Shown: positions 1 through 8,095, counted from the first letter of the stretch. The stretch is 23,435 nt of DNA from Paracoccaceae bacterium (GCA_015487335.1 WFPZ01000276.1:1-23435); one strand, 5' to 3'. Notes: generated by a model from the letters alone, not told the origin. Numbers and translations are program-made.

Positions 1-17
1 AACGGGAAATCCGCGGC

Positions 18-1055
18 ATGGCAAGTCTGGCAGGTTTGTTTTCGTCCGACATGGCGATCGACCTTGGAACGGCGAATACGCTTGTTTACGTCAAGGGCAA
101 GGGGATCATCCTCAACGAGCCCTCCGTGGTGGCCTACCACGTGAAGGACGGGCGCAAGCAGGTGCTGGCCGTGGGCGAGGACGCCAAGCTGATGCTGGGG
201 CGCACCCCCGGCTCGATCGAGGCGATCCGGCCGATGCGCGAGGGCGTCATCGCGGATTTCGACACCGCGGAGGAAATGATCAAGCATTTCATCCGCAAGG
301 TGCACAAGCGCACGACCTTCTCCAAGCCCAAGATCATCGTCTGCGTGCCCCATGGCGCCACCCCGGTGGAAAAGCGCGCCATCCGCCAGTCGGTGCTTTC
401 GGCCGGCGCCCGGCGGGCGGGCCTGATAGCCGAGCCGATCGCTGCAGCCATCGGCGCCGGCATGCCGATCACCGACCCCACCGGCAACATGGTGGTGGAC
501 GTGGGCGGCGGCACCACCGAGGTGGCGGTGCTCAGCCTTGGCGACATCGTCTATGCCCGCTCTGTCCGGGTGGGCGGAGACCGGATGGACGAGGCGATCA
601 TCTCCTATCTGCGCCGCCAGCAGAACCTGCTGATCGGCGAATCGACGGCCGAGCGCATCAAGACCTCGATAGGCACCGCGCGCATGCCCGATGACGGGCG
701 CGGCGCAAGCATGCAGATCCGCGGCCGCGACCTGCTCAACGGCGTCCCCAAGGAGACCGAGATCAACCAGGCCCAGGTGGCCGAGGCGCTGGCCGAGCCG
801 GTGCAGGCCATCTGCGAGGCGGTGATGACCGCGCTGGAGGCCACCCCGCCCGATCTCGCCGCCGACATCGTGGATCGCGGCGTGATGCTTACCGGCGGCG
901 GGGCGCTTCTGGGAGATCTGGATCTGGCCCTGCGCGAGCAGACCGGGCTGGCCATCTCGGTGGCCGACGAAACACTGAATTGTGTTGCGCTGGGCACGGG
1001 CAAGGCGCTTGAGTATGAAAAACAGCTCCGGCATGTGATAGATTACGAAAGCTGA
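18..1055 (+). CDS. mreB: Rod shape-determining protein MreB (bacterial actin)
   Basis: MreB is the actin-like ATPase that forms membrane-associated filaments and positions the elongasome (MreC, MreD, RodA, PBP2) for lateral wall synthesis. The 345-residue product has the family's full length. The phosphate-1 motif DLGTANT is at residues 15-21, a phosphate-2 motif DVGGGTTEV starts near residue 161, and the adenosine-binding TGGGALLG lies near residue 294. The ATG at 18 is chosen because the short hydrophobic N-terminus MASLAGLFSSDMAIDLG resembles the membrane-contacting N-terminus of related alphaproteobacterial MreB proteins. Only 17 bases precede it, so its promoter lies outside the window. 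The gene leads an operon, with mreC starting 32 bases downstream. Identification is secure. Confidence 0.98.
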   Translation: MASLAGLFSSDMAIDLGTANTLVYVKGKGIILNEPSVVAYHVKDGRKQVLAVGEDAKLMLGRTPGSIEAIRPMREGVIADFDTAEEMIKHFIRKVHKRTTFSKPKIIVCVPHGATPVEKRAIRQSVLSAGARRAGLIAEPIAAAIGAGMPITDPTGNMVVDVGGGTTEVAVLSLGDIVYARSVRVGGDRMDEAIISYLRRQQNLLIGESTAERIKTSIGTARMPDDGRGASMQIRGRDLLNGVPKETEINQAQVAEALAEPVQAICEAVMTALEATPPDLAADIVDRGVMLTGGGALLGDLDLALREQTGLAISVADETLNCVALGTGKALEYEKQLRHVIDYES

Positions 1056-1087
1056 AGCGGCCGGACACCGCAGATCGCGGGGATGCC

Positions 1088-1987
1088 GTGGCGAAAGACC
1101 GAGGCACAACAGAAGAATTCGTGCGTCCGATCCGGCGGATCCTTGTCGGAGCGCTGGTGCTGGTTCTGCTTGCCGTTTTCGTGCTCTGGCGCATCGACAA
1201 CCCCCGGGTGGAACGGCTGCGCGCCGCGCTGGTGGACAGGGTCGTGCCCTCCTTCGACTGGGCGCTGGTGCCGGTGACGAAGCTGGCCGGCATGATCGAG
1301 GACTTCCAGTCCTATGCCCGCATCTACGAGCAGAACCAGGAACTGCGCCGCGAGTTGCAGCAGATGAAAGCCTGGAAGGAGGCCGCGCTGCAGCTCGAGC
1401 AGGAAAACGCCAAGCTGCTCGACCTCAACAACGTGCGGCTCGATCCGAAACTGACCTTCATCACCGGGGTGGTGCTGGCCGACAGCGGATCGCCCTTCCG
1501 CCAGTCGGTAATCATCAACATCGGGGCGCGCGACGGCATCATCGACGGCTGGGCCGCCACCGACGGGCTGGGGCTGGTGGGGCGGATCTCGGGTGTGGGC
1601 AGCCGCACCGCGCGGGTGATCCTGCTGACCGATTCCAACAGCCGCATCCCGGTGGTGGTGCAGCCTTCGGGCCAGCGCGCCCTGCTGGCCGGCGACAACT
1701 CTCCGCGTCCGTTGCTCGAGTTTCTCGAAAACCCCGATCTGGTCCGCCCCGGAGACCGCGTGGTCACCTCGGGCGACGGCGGGGTATTCCCGGCCGGGCT
1801 GCTGGTGGGGCAGGTGGCACGGGCGGCGGGCGGCAAGCTGCGGGTGCTGCTGGCGGCCGATTACGAGCGCCTGGAATTCCTGCGGGTGCTGCGCTCGCGC
1901 CCCGGCGAACCGATCACCGACCCGGGCAGCCTGATCGCCCCGGTCACCGATCCGGGACTTGATGGCGGGAGGGCAGGCAATGGTTGA
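1088..1987 (+). CDS. mreC: Rod shape-determining protein MreC
   Basis: MreC is a bitopic inner-membrane protein whose periplasmic part scaffolds and activates PBP2-RodA. The 299-residue product has a short cytoplasmic N-terminus, one transmembrane helix at about residues 16-36, a coiled coil at about 65-110 (heptad-rich segment with REL and LEQENAKLLDL), then the beta-rich MreC domain with characteristic glycine-rich stretches such as ADSGSPFRQSVIINIGARDGI. Translation starts at GTG 1088, preceded by GGGG at 1079-1082. The C-terminus is a short, probably disordered tail. The end overlaps the mreD start by 8 bases. Order mreB-mreC-mreD supports the call. Confidence 0.96.
   Translation: MAKDRGTTEEFVRPIRRILVGALVLVLLAVFVLWRIDNPRVERLRAALVDRVVPSFDWALVPVTKLAGMIEDFQSYARIYEQNQELRRELQQMKAWKEAALQLEQENAKLLDLNNVRLDPKLTFITGVVLADSGSPFRQSVIINIGARDGIIDGWAATDGLGLVGRISGVGSRTARVILLTDSNSRIPVVVQPSGQRALLAGDNSPRPLLEFLENPDLVRPGDRVVTSGDGGVFPAGLLVGQVARAAGGKLRVLLAADYERLEFLRVLRSRPGEPITDPGSLIAPVTDPGLDGGRAGNG
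1967..1973 (+). promoter_or_regulatory. Ribosome binding site that decides the mreD start
   Basis: GGGAGGG lies inside the end of mreC, six bases before ATG 1980. It is the best Shine-Dalgarno match near the three candidate in-frame starts and therefore favours 1980. Confidence 0.6.
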
Positions 1988-2519
1988 TCCGCTCACCATG
2001 CGCCGCTGGACCTACCGGCTGCTGTTCGCGGCGATTGCCTCGGTGGTGGTGTTCGTGAGAATCCTGCCGCTCGATCTCACCGCCGGGCACATTCCCGGCC
2101 CCGACATCGTTTTGCTTTTCGCCCTGTCCTGGGTTCTGCGCCGGCCGGATTACGTGCCGGTGGCGCTGGTCGCCGCGGTGTTCCTGCTCACCGACATGCT
2201 GTTCATGCGCCCGCCGGGGCTGTGGTCGGCGCTGGCGGTGATGGCGGTGGAATTCCTGCGCTCGCGCGCCCATGTCTCCAGGGAACTTCCCTTTCTGGTA
2301 GAATGGATGATGGTGACCGCAGTGCTTTCCGCGATGATCCTTGCCAATCGCCTGATCCTGACGGTGTTCCTGGTCAGCCAGCCCGGCTTCGGGCAGGATG
2401 TGATGCTGCTGCTGGCCACCGCGCTTGCCTATCCGCTGGTGGTCCTGTTCTCGGCGACGGTGCTGGGGGTGCGCAAGATGGCACCCGGCGAGGTTGACCA
2501 GCTGGGACACCGGCCATGA
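1980..2519 (+). CDS. mreD: Rod shape-determining protein MreD
   Basis: MreD is a small multi-pass inner-membrane protein of the elongasome that partners with MreC. The product is 179 residues and almost wholly hydrophobic, with five or six likely membrane helices. The PGPDIVLLFALSWVLRRPDYVP stretch after the first helix resembles the conserved N-terminal part of alphaproteobacterial MreD. In-frame starts exist earlier (TTG 1959, ATG 1962), but ATG 1980 is preferred because GGGAGGG at 1967-1973 sits six bases before it. That gives an 8-base overlap with mreC. The stop overlaps the mrdA start as ATGA. MreD is poorly conserved, so position in the operon is a large part of the evidence. Confidence 0.9.
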   Translation: MVDPLTMRRWTYRLLFAAIASVVVFVRILPLDLTAGHIPGPDIVLLFALSWVLRRPDYVPVALVAAVFLLTDMLFMRPPGLWSALAVMAVEFLRSRAHVSRELPFLVEWMMVTAVLSAMILANRLILTVFLVSQPGFGQDVMLLLATALAYPLVVLFSATVLGVRKMAPGEVDQLGHRP

Positions 2520-4462
2520 GACATTCCCCGGCAGATAACGCGAAAAGCGCGCGCCGCATCTCGCGCCGGGCGCTTCTGCTGGCCGGCGGACAGGCTGCCT
2601 TCATGGGCGTGCTGGTGCTGAGGATGCGCTACATGCAGGTGGAACAGGCCGACAAGTACCGCATGCTGGCCGAGGAAAACCGCATCAACATCCGCCTGAT
2701 CGCACCGGCGCGCGGATTGATCTTCGACCGCAACGGGGTTGTCCTCGCCGAGAACGAGCAGAATTACCGGATCGTGATGGTGCGCGAGGATGCCGGCGAC
2801 ATCGAGGCCACCATCGCCCGGCTGTCGCAACTGGTGGAGCTGGACCCGGAAGCCCTCAACCGGGCCATCAAGGAGATGAACAAGCGCAGCCCCTTCGTGC
2901 CGGTGACCATCGCCGACCGTCTGCGTTGGGAAGATCTGGCCAGGGTCGCGGTCAATGCCCCCGCCCTGCCCGGCGTGACCCCCGAAGTGGGGCTGTCGCG
3001 GCGCTATCCGCTGGCCGAGGATTTCGCCCATATCGTGGGCTATGTGGGCCCGGTCAGCGACTACGACCTGAGCAAGATCGACGATCCCGACCCGCTGCTG
3101 CAGATCCCCAAGTTCCAGATCGGCAAGCTGGGAGTCGAGAAGCGGATGGAATCGCGGCTGCGCGGACGCGCCGGCACGCGCCGTATCGAGGTCAACTCGG
3201 CGGGGCGGGTGATGCGCGAGCTGGAACGCATCGAGGGCATCCCCGGCGACGACATCCAGCTTACGGTGGATGCCGGGCTGCAGAATTTCGTTCAGGCGCG
3301 CCTGGCCCTGACCGAAAGCGCCTCGGCGGTGGTGATGGACACCCAGACCGGCGACATTCTCGCCTCGGGCTCTTCTCCATCGTTCGATCCCAACAAGTTC
3401 GTCCGCGGCATCTCGGTCGCGGATTACCGAGAGCTGATGGACAACAAGTTCCGCCCGATGTCGAACAAGGCCGTCCAGGGCACCTATCCGCCGGGCTCCA
3501 CCTACAAGATGGTGGTGGCCCTGGCCGCCCTGGAAGAAGGGCTGGCCGACGAACGGGAGACCATTACCTGCAAGGGATTCATCACCGTGGGCAAGCGGCG
3601 CTTCCACTGCTGGAAGCGCAGCGGACACGGCGTCACGGACATGAACAAGGGCATCGCCGAATCCTGCGATGTCTATTTCTACGAGATCGCCCGGCGCGTG
3701 GGGATAGACAAGATCTCCGAGATGGCGCGGCGTTTCGGGCTGGGCATGCGTCACGACCTGCCGATGTCCGGGATCGCCGCGGGCCTGGTGCCGACCAAGC
3801 AGTGGAAACGTGACAAGCACGGCGCGGAATGGCTTATCGGAGATACGCTGAATGCCGGCATCGGCCAGGGCTACGTGCTGGCCTCTCCGCTGCAGCTGGC
3901 GGTCATGACCTCGCGGCTGGCCAGCGGGCGCGAGATCTGGCCTCGTCTGATCAAGACGATCAACGGGGTGGAAACCCCGATCCGCGATGGCGGGCCGATG
4001 GGAATCGACCCCGAAAACATGCGCCTCGTTCTGCGCGGCATGTTCAATGTCTCCAACAGCCGCAAGGGCACCGCCTACAGCTCGCGCATCGCCGAGGCGG
4101 GGATGGAGCTTGCCGGCAAGACCGGCACCAGCCAGGTGCGCAACATCACCATGGCCGAACGCGCCAGGGGGGTGCTCAAGGACGAAGACCTCCCTTGGGA
4201 ACGCCGGGACCATGCGCTCTTCGTCGCCTATGCGCCGTTCGAGAAGCCGCGCTATGCGGTTTCGGTGGTGGTGGAACATGGAGGTGGCGGCTCCAAGGCC
4301 GCGGCCCCGGTGGCGCGTGACATTCTCCTGTATGCACTGTACGGGGGGGTCCCCCCCCTCAGCGCCTACCCCGCCAGCCAGCGCAAACGCATCGGCGATG
4401 TCCTGAGCCAGCTGAAGCTTCGCGTCCCCGAAGAACGGCCCGTGAGGCGGGTACGCATATGA
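2516..4462 (+). CDS. mrdA: Peptidoglycan D,D-transpeptidase PBP2 (MrdA)
   Basis: PBP2 is the class B penicillin-binding protein that crosslinks new lateral-wall peptidoglycan together with the glycosyltransferase RodA. The 648-residue product has an N-terminal membrane anchor (about residues 18-40), a dimerisation/pedestal region containing APARGLIFDRNGVVLAEN, and a C-terminal transpeptidase domain. The acyl-enzyme serine is in STYK (Ser328, Lys331), the second motif is SCD at 383-385 and the third KTGT starts at Lys535. Start and stop overlap the flanking genes as ATGA. Near the 3' end the coding sequence contains an unusual G7-T-C8 run (4343-4358). The reading frame is intact through it and continues in a typical C-terminal VPPLSAYP stretch. 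Confidence 0.97.
   Translation: MRHSPADNAKSARRISRRALLLAGGQAAFMGVLVLRMRYMQVEQADKYRMLAEENRINIRLIAPARGLIFDRNGVVLAENEQNYRIVMVREDAGDIEATIARLSQLVELDPEALNRAIKEMNKRSPFVPVTIADRLRWEDLARVAVNAPALPGVTPEVGLSRRYPLAEDFAHIVGYVGPVSDYDLSKIDDPDPLLQIPKFQIGKLGVEKRMESRLRGRAGTRRIEVNSAGRVMRELERIEGIPGDDIQLTVDAGLQNFVQARLALTESASAVVMDTQTGDILASGSSPSFDPNKFVRGISVADYRELMDNKFRPMSNKAVQGTYPPGSTYKMVVALAALEEGLADERETITCKGFITVGKRRFHCWKRSGHGVTDMNKGIAESCDVYFYEIARRVGIDKISEMARRFGLGMRHDLPMSGIAAGLVPTKQWKRDKHGAEWLIGDTLNAGIGQGYVLASPLQLAVMTSRLASGREIWPRLIKTINGVETPIRDGGPMGIDPENMRLVLRGMFNVSNSRKGTAYSSRIAEAGMELAGKTGTSQVRNITMAERARGVLKDEDLPWERRDHALFVAYAPFEKPRYAVSVVVEHGGGGSKAAAPVARDILLYALYGGVPPLSAYPASQRKRIGDVLSQLKLRVPEERPVRRVRI
4343..4358 (+). repeat. 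G7-T-C8 homopolymeric inverted repeat inside mrdA
   Basis: Seven G, one T and eight C follow each other, encoding the Gly-Gly-Val-Pro-Pro part of the PBP2 C-terminus. The tract is a perfect 7-bp inverted repeat and two adjacent homopolymers, a likely site of polymerase slippage or sequencing error. The frame is open on both sides here. Confidence 0.85.
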
Positions 4463-5607
4463 GCTATCTGGAATACAGGGTCCAGACCGTTCCTACCGGC
4501 TGGCGCAAGATCCTGCACATGAACTGGCCGGTGGTGGTGCTGCTGGTCGCCGTGGCCGGCTACGGGTTTCTCATGCTCTATTCCATCGCCGGAGGCAGCC
4601 TCCAGCCCTGGGCGGAGCCCCAGATGATTCGCTTTGGCGCCGGCATGGTGATCATGTTCGCCATCGCCATGGTGCCGATCTGGTTCTGGCGCAACATGGC
4701 CGGGCTGGCCTATGCCGGCACGCTGTTCCTGCTGCTGCTGGTGGAATTCTTCGGCGTGGCGGGCATGGGCGCCCAGCGCTGGATCGACCTGGGGTTCATG
4801 CGCCTGCAGCCGTCCGAGCTGGCCAAGATCACCCTGGTGATGATCCTGGCCGCCTATTACGACTGGCTCGATGAAGACAGGATATCGCGCCCCTTGTGGG
4901 TGCTGATCCCGCTGGCGATCATCCTGCTGCCCTCCTTCCTGGTGCTGCGCCAGCCCGATCTGGGCACCGCCATCCTGATGATGACCGGCGGCGGGATCAT
5001 GATGTTCCTGGCCGGGGTGCACTGGCTCTACTTCGCGGTGGTGCTGGCTGCGGGGGCGGGGCTCGTCTATGCGGTGCTCGCCTCGCGCGGCACCTCCTGG
5101 CAGTTGCTCAACGATTACCAGTACCGGCGCATCGATACCTTTCTCGACCCGTCGAACGATCCGCTGGGCGCGGGCTACAACATCACCCAAGCCAAGATCG
5201 CCCTGGGCTCGGGCGGCTGGACGGGGCGCGGCTTCATGCAGGGCACCCAGAGCCGGCTCAACTTCCTGCCCGAGAAGCAGACCGATTTCATCTTCACCAC
5301 CCTGGCCGAGGAATTCGGCTTCGTGGGGTCGGTCTCGCTGCTGGCGCTCTATGCGCTGATCCTGTTCTTCCTGGTGATATCGGCACTGAACAACCGCGAC
5401 CGCTTCGGCGCCCTGACCACGCTGGGGGTGGCGGCCACGTTCTTTCTGTATTTCGCCGTCAACATGGCGATGGTGATGGGGCTGGCCCCGGTGGTGGGCG
5501 TGCCGCTGCCGCTGGTCTCCTACGGCGGCTCGGCCATGCTGGTGCTGCTGGCCGCCTTCGGCCTTGCCCAGAGCGCGCATGTTCACAGACCGCGGGGGAA
5601 ACGATGA
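4459..5607 (+). CDS. rodA: Peptidoglycan glycosyltransferase RodA
   Basis: RodA is the SEDS-family polymerase that builds glycan strands from lipid II in complex with PBP2. The 382-residue polytopic protein (about ten membrane helices) carries family signatures: GAQRWIDLGFMRLQPSELAK in the first half, RQPDLGTA, and the extracellular FLPEKQTDFIFTTLAEEFGF, where Asp276 corresponds to the essential SEDS aspartate. The C-terminal GVPLPLVSYGGSAM is also typical. ATG 4459 overlaps the mrdA stop (ATGA), and the rodA stop overlaps the next gene in the same way, so the three are probably translationally coupled. Confidence 0.97.
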   Translation: MSYLEYRVQTVPTGWRKILHMNWPVVVLLVAVAGYGFLMLYSIAGGSLQPWAEPQMIRFGAGMVIMFAIAMVPIWFWRNMAGLAYAGTLFLLLLVEFFGVAGMGAQRWIDLGFMRLQPSELAKITLVMILAAYYDWLDEDRISRPLWVLIPLAIILLPSFLVLRQPDLGTAILMMTGGGIMMFLAGVHWLYFAVVLAAGAGLVYAVLASRGTSWQLLNDYQYRRIDTFLDPSNDPLGAGYNITQAKIALGSGGWTGRGFMQGTQSRLNFLPEKQTDFIFTTLAEEFGFVGSVSLLALYALILFFLVISALNNRDRFGALTTLGVAATFFLYFAVNMAMVMGLAPVVGVPLPLVSYGGSAMLVLLAAFGLAQSAHVHRPRGKR

Positions 5608-6536
5608 CGCTGAACGTGCTTTTCTCGGCCCCGCCGCAGCGATGGGACGCGTTCCGCGCGCCGCTGAACCAAGCGCTGCAAGAGGCCGGGATCGAGGCCG
5701 ATCTGCGCACCGACCACCCGCCCGAGAAGGTGGACTACATCGTCCATGCCCCCAACGGCGGGCTGTCCGATTTCACTCCCTTCACCCGGGCGAAGGCGGT
5801 GCTCAGCCTGTGGGCCGGAGTCGAGGACATCGTTGCAAACCCCACCCTGAAGATACCGCTCACCCGGATGGTCGACAGCGGCCTGGCCGAGGGCATGGTG
5901 GAATGGGTGAGCGGCCACGTGCTGCGCCATCACCTGGGGATGGATGCCCATATCTGCCGGAAAGATGCCCGCTGGGATCCGGTTGTGCCGCCGCTGGCGC
6001 GGCACCGGCGGGTGGGCATGCTGGGGCTGGGCGAGCTGGGCACGGCCTGCGCCAGGGCCCTGGCGGGGCTGAACTTCAACGTCTCCGGCTGGAGCAGACG
6101 GCCCAGGCAGGTGGAGGGCATCACCTGCCTGCACGGCAAAGCGGGGCTGGAAGAGATCCTCTCGCACAGTGAAATCATCGTGCTGCTGCTGCCGCTGACC
6201 CCGGCCACGGAAAACCTGCTCGACGAGAGGCGCCTTGCCCTGCTGCCGCGCGGGGGTGTCATCATCAACCCCGGGCGCGGGGCGCTGATCGACGACAAGG
6301 CGCTGCTGGCCGCTCTCGACAGCGGGCAGGTGGCCCATGCCACTCTCGACGTCTTCCGCACCGAGCCTCTTCCCCCCGAGCACCCCTTCTGGACCCATCC
6401 GCAGGTGACGGTCACCCCGCATATCGCCTCGGAAACCCGCGCCGAAACCGCCAGCCGGGTGGTGGCCGAAAACATCCGCCGTGCCGAGGCCGGAGAGCCG
6501 CTGCTGTTTCTCGTCGATCGGGCCGCGGGGTATTGA
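5604..6536 (+). CDS. ghrA: Glyoxylate/hydroxypyruvate reductase A-type dehydrogenase
   Basis: The 310-residue product belongs to the D-isomer-specific 2-hydroxyacid dehydrogenases and most resembles GhrA, which reduces glyoxylate to glycolate and hydroxypyruvate to glycerate with NADPH. The Rossmann motif GLGELG is at 141-146. The SRR that follows the second strand suits NADP(H) preference. The catalytic Arg225 is in NPGRGALID and the acid-base His273 in TPHIAS. The N-terminal MTLNVLFSAPP and the VHAPNGGLSDF region match the GhrA subgroup. ATG 5604 overlaps the rodA stop by ATGA, making this the last gene of the shape operon. Why a 2-keto-acid reductase sits there is not evident from sequence; co-expression may be incidental. 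Exact substrate is inferred. Confidence 0.9.
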   Translation: MTLNVLFSAPPQRWDAFRAPLNQALQEAGIEADLRTDHPPEKVDYIVHAPNGGLSDFTPFTRAKAVLSLWAGVEDIVANPTLKIPLTRMVDSGLAEGMVEWVSGHVLRHHLGMDAHICRKDARWDPVVPPLARHRRVGMLGLGELGTACARALAGLNFNVSGWSRRPRQVEGITCLHGKAGLEEILSHSEIIVLLLPLTPATENLLDERRLALLPRGGVIINPGRGALIDDKALLAALDSGQVAHATLDVFRTEPLPPEHPFWTHPQVTVTPHIASETRAETASRVVAENIRRAEAGEPLLFLVDRAAGY

Positions 6537-6573
6537 AGAGACGAACCGGCAGTTTCAGCATCCCGGATGGCAT

Positions 6574-6592
6574 GACTTTCCCGTGGAAAGTC
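6574..6592. terminator. Hairpin between converging genes
   Basis: GACTTTCC, a CGT loop and GGAAAGTC form a perfect 8-bp stem in the 106-base gap between ghrA and the convergent SseB-like gene. Position suggests a shared terminator, but neither strand shows a T-run after the stem, so an intrinsic terminator is not proven. Confidence 0.35.
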
Positions 6593-6642
6593 GCGATAGC
6601 GCCTGCCGCACGCTCGTATTTCGAAACCGGAAGGAACGGCCT

Positions 6643-7431
6643 TCAGCGCAGGCGCGGCGGGGCGTCCGGATCGGAGCCGGGGGCCGTGGGCGAGGCGGCG
6701 GCCGGTTCCGGCTGCGGCAGGTCCACGCGCAGCCCCACCCGCTCGAGCACCTCCACGGCCGGGTCGTCGGGCTGAAGGAACACCACGTCCAGTTCCCCCG
6801 CCTCCACGCCAGAGAACACCAGCGCCTCGCGCACCGCCTGCGAGAGCGCCTCGTGCGCCTGGGGTGCCACACCGGTAAATGCAAGCAGGTTTCCCTGACG
6901 GCCGCTGCGGTAGCGCACCCCCACCAGGTAGGCGGTCCGGGCGAGGCCCGCGGCGGAGGCCAGCCTGGCATCGAGGGCCTGCAGCAGAACCTCGGGCATG
7001 TCGAGGGGGGGCGAAAGCTCTTCGGGAACCTCCTCTTGCTGATCGGGCTGTTCGGCCAGCACCCCGGCCAGCCAGTCCACGGCCGCGGCCGGGATCAGGG
7101 TGGAGGATGGCGCCACCTCGGGGTTGAGCGCCAGCCCCACCCCCTGGCCCGCCAGCATGCCGGCAATGGCCCGGCCCGGCATCGCCGCATAGGGGGTGAT
7201 CTCGCCGGCGAAATCGACCATGCGCTCCTCGCGGTCGAAGACCAGAACGTAGTCTCCGCCCTGCACGGTGAACACCCTGGGTTCGATATGCTCGCCCGCC
7301 GGTTCGCTGGCCAGCATCAGGAAAAGCTCGGTATCGGCAAGGCGCTCGTAGAAGCGCAGGCGAAGAGCGTCGTCATCTCCGGCGGCATCAAGCGCCGCCT
7401 TGGCGGCATCGAGGGGAGTTTCTTCGGTCAT
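6643..7431 (-). CDS. SseB family protein
   Basis: The 262-residue product resembles the SseB-domain proteins of alphaproteobacteria. The segment at roughly residues 1-130 (FYERLADTELFLMLASE, then FTVQGGDYVLVFDREERM and PYAAMPGRAIAGMLAGQGVGLALNP) is the SseB N-terminal domain. The second half resembles the SseB C-terminal domain, with a predicted mixed alpha/beta fold. The last 25 or so residues are acidic, Pro-rich and probably disordered. There is no signal peptide or membrane helix, so it is cytoplasmic. The molecular function of the family is poorly defined; SseB of E. coli enhances serine sensitivity when overproduced. The ATG at 7431 overlaps the stop of the upstream glycosylase gene by four bases, indicating a two-gene transcript. 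Confidence 0.85.
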   Translation of the reverse strand: MTEETPLDAAKAALDAAGDDDALRLRFYERLADTELFLMLASEPAGEHIEPRVFTVQGGDYVLVFDREERMVDFAGEITPYAAMPGRAIAGMLAGQGVGLALNPEVAPSSTLIPAAAVDWLAGVLAEQPDQQEEVPEELSPPLDMPEVLLQALDARLASAAGLARTAYLVGVRYRSGRQGNLLAFTGVAPQAHEALSQAVREALVFSGVEAGELDVVFLQPDDPAVEVLERVGLRVDLPQPEPAAASPTAPGSDPDAPPRLR

Positions 7432-8024
7432 TCAAGCACCTCTTTCACACGGGCTCTCAGTGCCGGCAGAACCTCGACCTCGAACCATGGATTGCGTTTC
7501 AGCCATGCTGTATTGCGCCAGGACGGATGCGGCAAGGGGAAGCATCGTGGCGCATGGTCGCGCCAGCGGGCGACGGTTGCGGTTACCGGACCCGGATTTT
7601 CCAGATACCAGCGATGGGCATGCCCGCCGACCAGGATGGTCAGCGGCACCGGCCCGAGAGCCGCGAGCAGGCGGGCATGCCATGTACGGGCGCACAGTGG
7701 CGGCGGCGGCAGATCCGCCCCCCTGGCGTCATAGCCGGGAAAGCAGAAGGCCATCGGGATGATGGCGATGCGGCTGCGGTCGTAGAAGGTCTCCTCGTCC
7801 ATCCCCAGCCACTGGCGCAGCCTGTCGCCCGATGGGTCCGTGAAGGGCTTGCCGGAGCGGTGCACCTTCCGGCCCGGCGCCTGACCCGCGATCAGGATGC
7901 GCGGGCGCGGGCCGAACCACACCACCGGGCGGGGCTCGTGCGCGGTGGCGGTGGCGGCAAAGCGGCCGGCGCAAAGCCGGCAGGCGCGGATATCGGCGCG
8001 AAGCCGTGTGAGAGCATCGGACAC
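7428..8024 (-). CDS. Uracil-DNA glycosylase family protein
   Basis: The 198-residue product has the core of the uracil-DNA glycosylase superfamily: a first active-site motif ILIAGQAPGRKVHRSGKPFTD starting near residue 43, and a second motif HPSWRN at 166-171 in the position of the family's HPSxR loop. Cys15-x2-Cys18 and Cys94-x16-Cys111 match the spacing of the 4Fe-4S ligands of family 4/5 enzymes, so an iron-sulfur cluster is likely. It is shorter and diverged from classical Ung, so the exact substrate (uracil or another deaminated base) cannot be read off. The start is GTG 8024, preceded by a weak GGCGG; no in-frame ATG is nearby. It overlaps the SseB-like gene and is divergent from the ArsR gene. 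Confidence 0.85.
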   Translation of the reverse strand: MSDALTRLRADIRACRLCAGRFAATATAHEPRPVVWFGPRPRILIAGQAPGRKVHRSGKPFTDPSGDRLRQWLGMDEETFYDRSRIAIIPMAFCFPGYDARGADLPPPPLCARTWHARLLAALGPVPLTILVGGHAHRWYLENPGPVTATVARWRDHAPRCFPLPHPSWRNTAWLKRNPWFEVEVLPALRARVKEVLE

Positions 8025-8046
8025 GTAAACCGCCTACCCCGACGGG

Positions 8047-8066
8047 GCGGGAAGGGCAATTCCCGC
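8047..8066. other. Hairpin in the divergent intergenic region
   Basis: GCGGGAA (8047-8053) and TTCCCGC (8060-8066) form a 7-bp perfect stem with a six-base loop. It lies between the glycosylase start and the palindrome before arsR and would fall in the 5' leader of the glycosylase transcript if that starts near 8070. No function is assigned. Confidence 0.4.
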
Positions 8067-8079
8067 TTGCATCATTTTT

Positions 8080-8095
8080 ATATTTCTAGAAATAT
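8080..8095. promoter_or_regulatory. Perfect 16-bp AT-rich palindrome, probable ArsR-type operator
   Basis: ATATTTCT followed at once by AGAAATAT is a perfect two-fold symmetric site ending six bases before the repressor ATG. ArsR-family dimers bind AT-rich inverted repeats overlapping their own promoters. TATATT at 8079-8084 could be the -10 of arsR; TATAAA on the minus strand (8082-8077) could be a -10 for the glycosylase gene. Binding to both would regulate both directions. The site is clear; the binder is inferred. Confidence 0.65.

Noticed and set aside
1959..1979. Earlier TTG or ATG starts for mreD
   Set aside because: GGGAGGG is optimally placed for ATG 1980; the upstream starts would require a poorer site and a longer overlap with mreC.
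2429..4279. Long open frame on the minus strand opposite mrdA
   Set aside because: It is antisense to a well-identified gene, His/Gln/Arg-rich as expected from reading GC-rich codons backwards, and has no recognisable domain.
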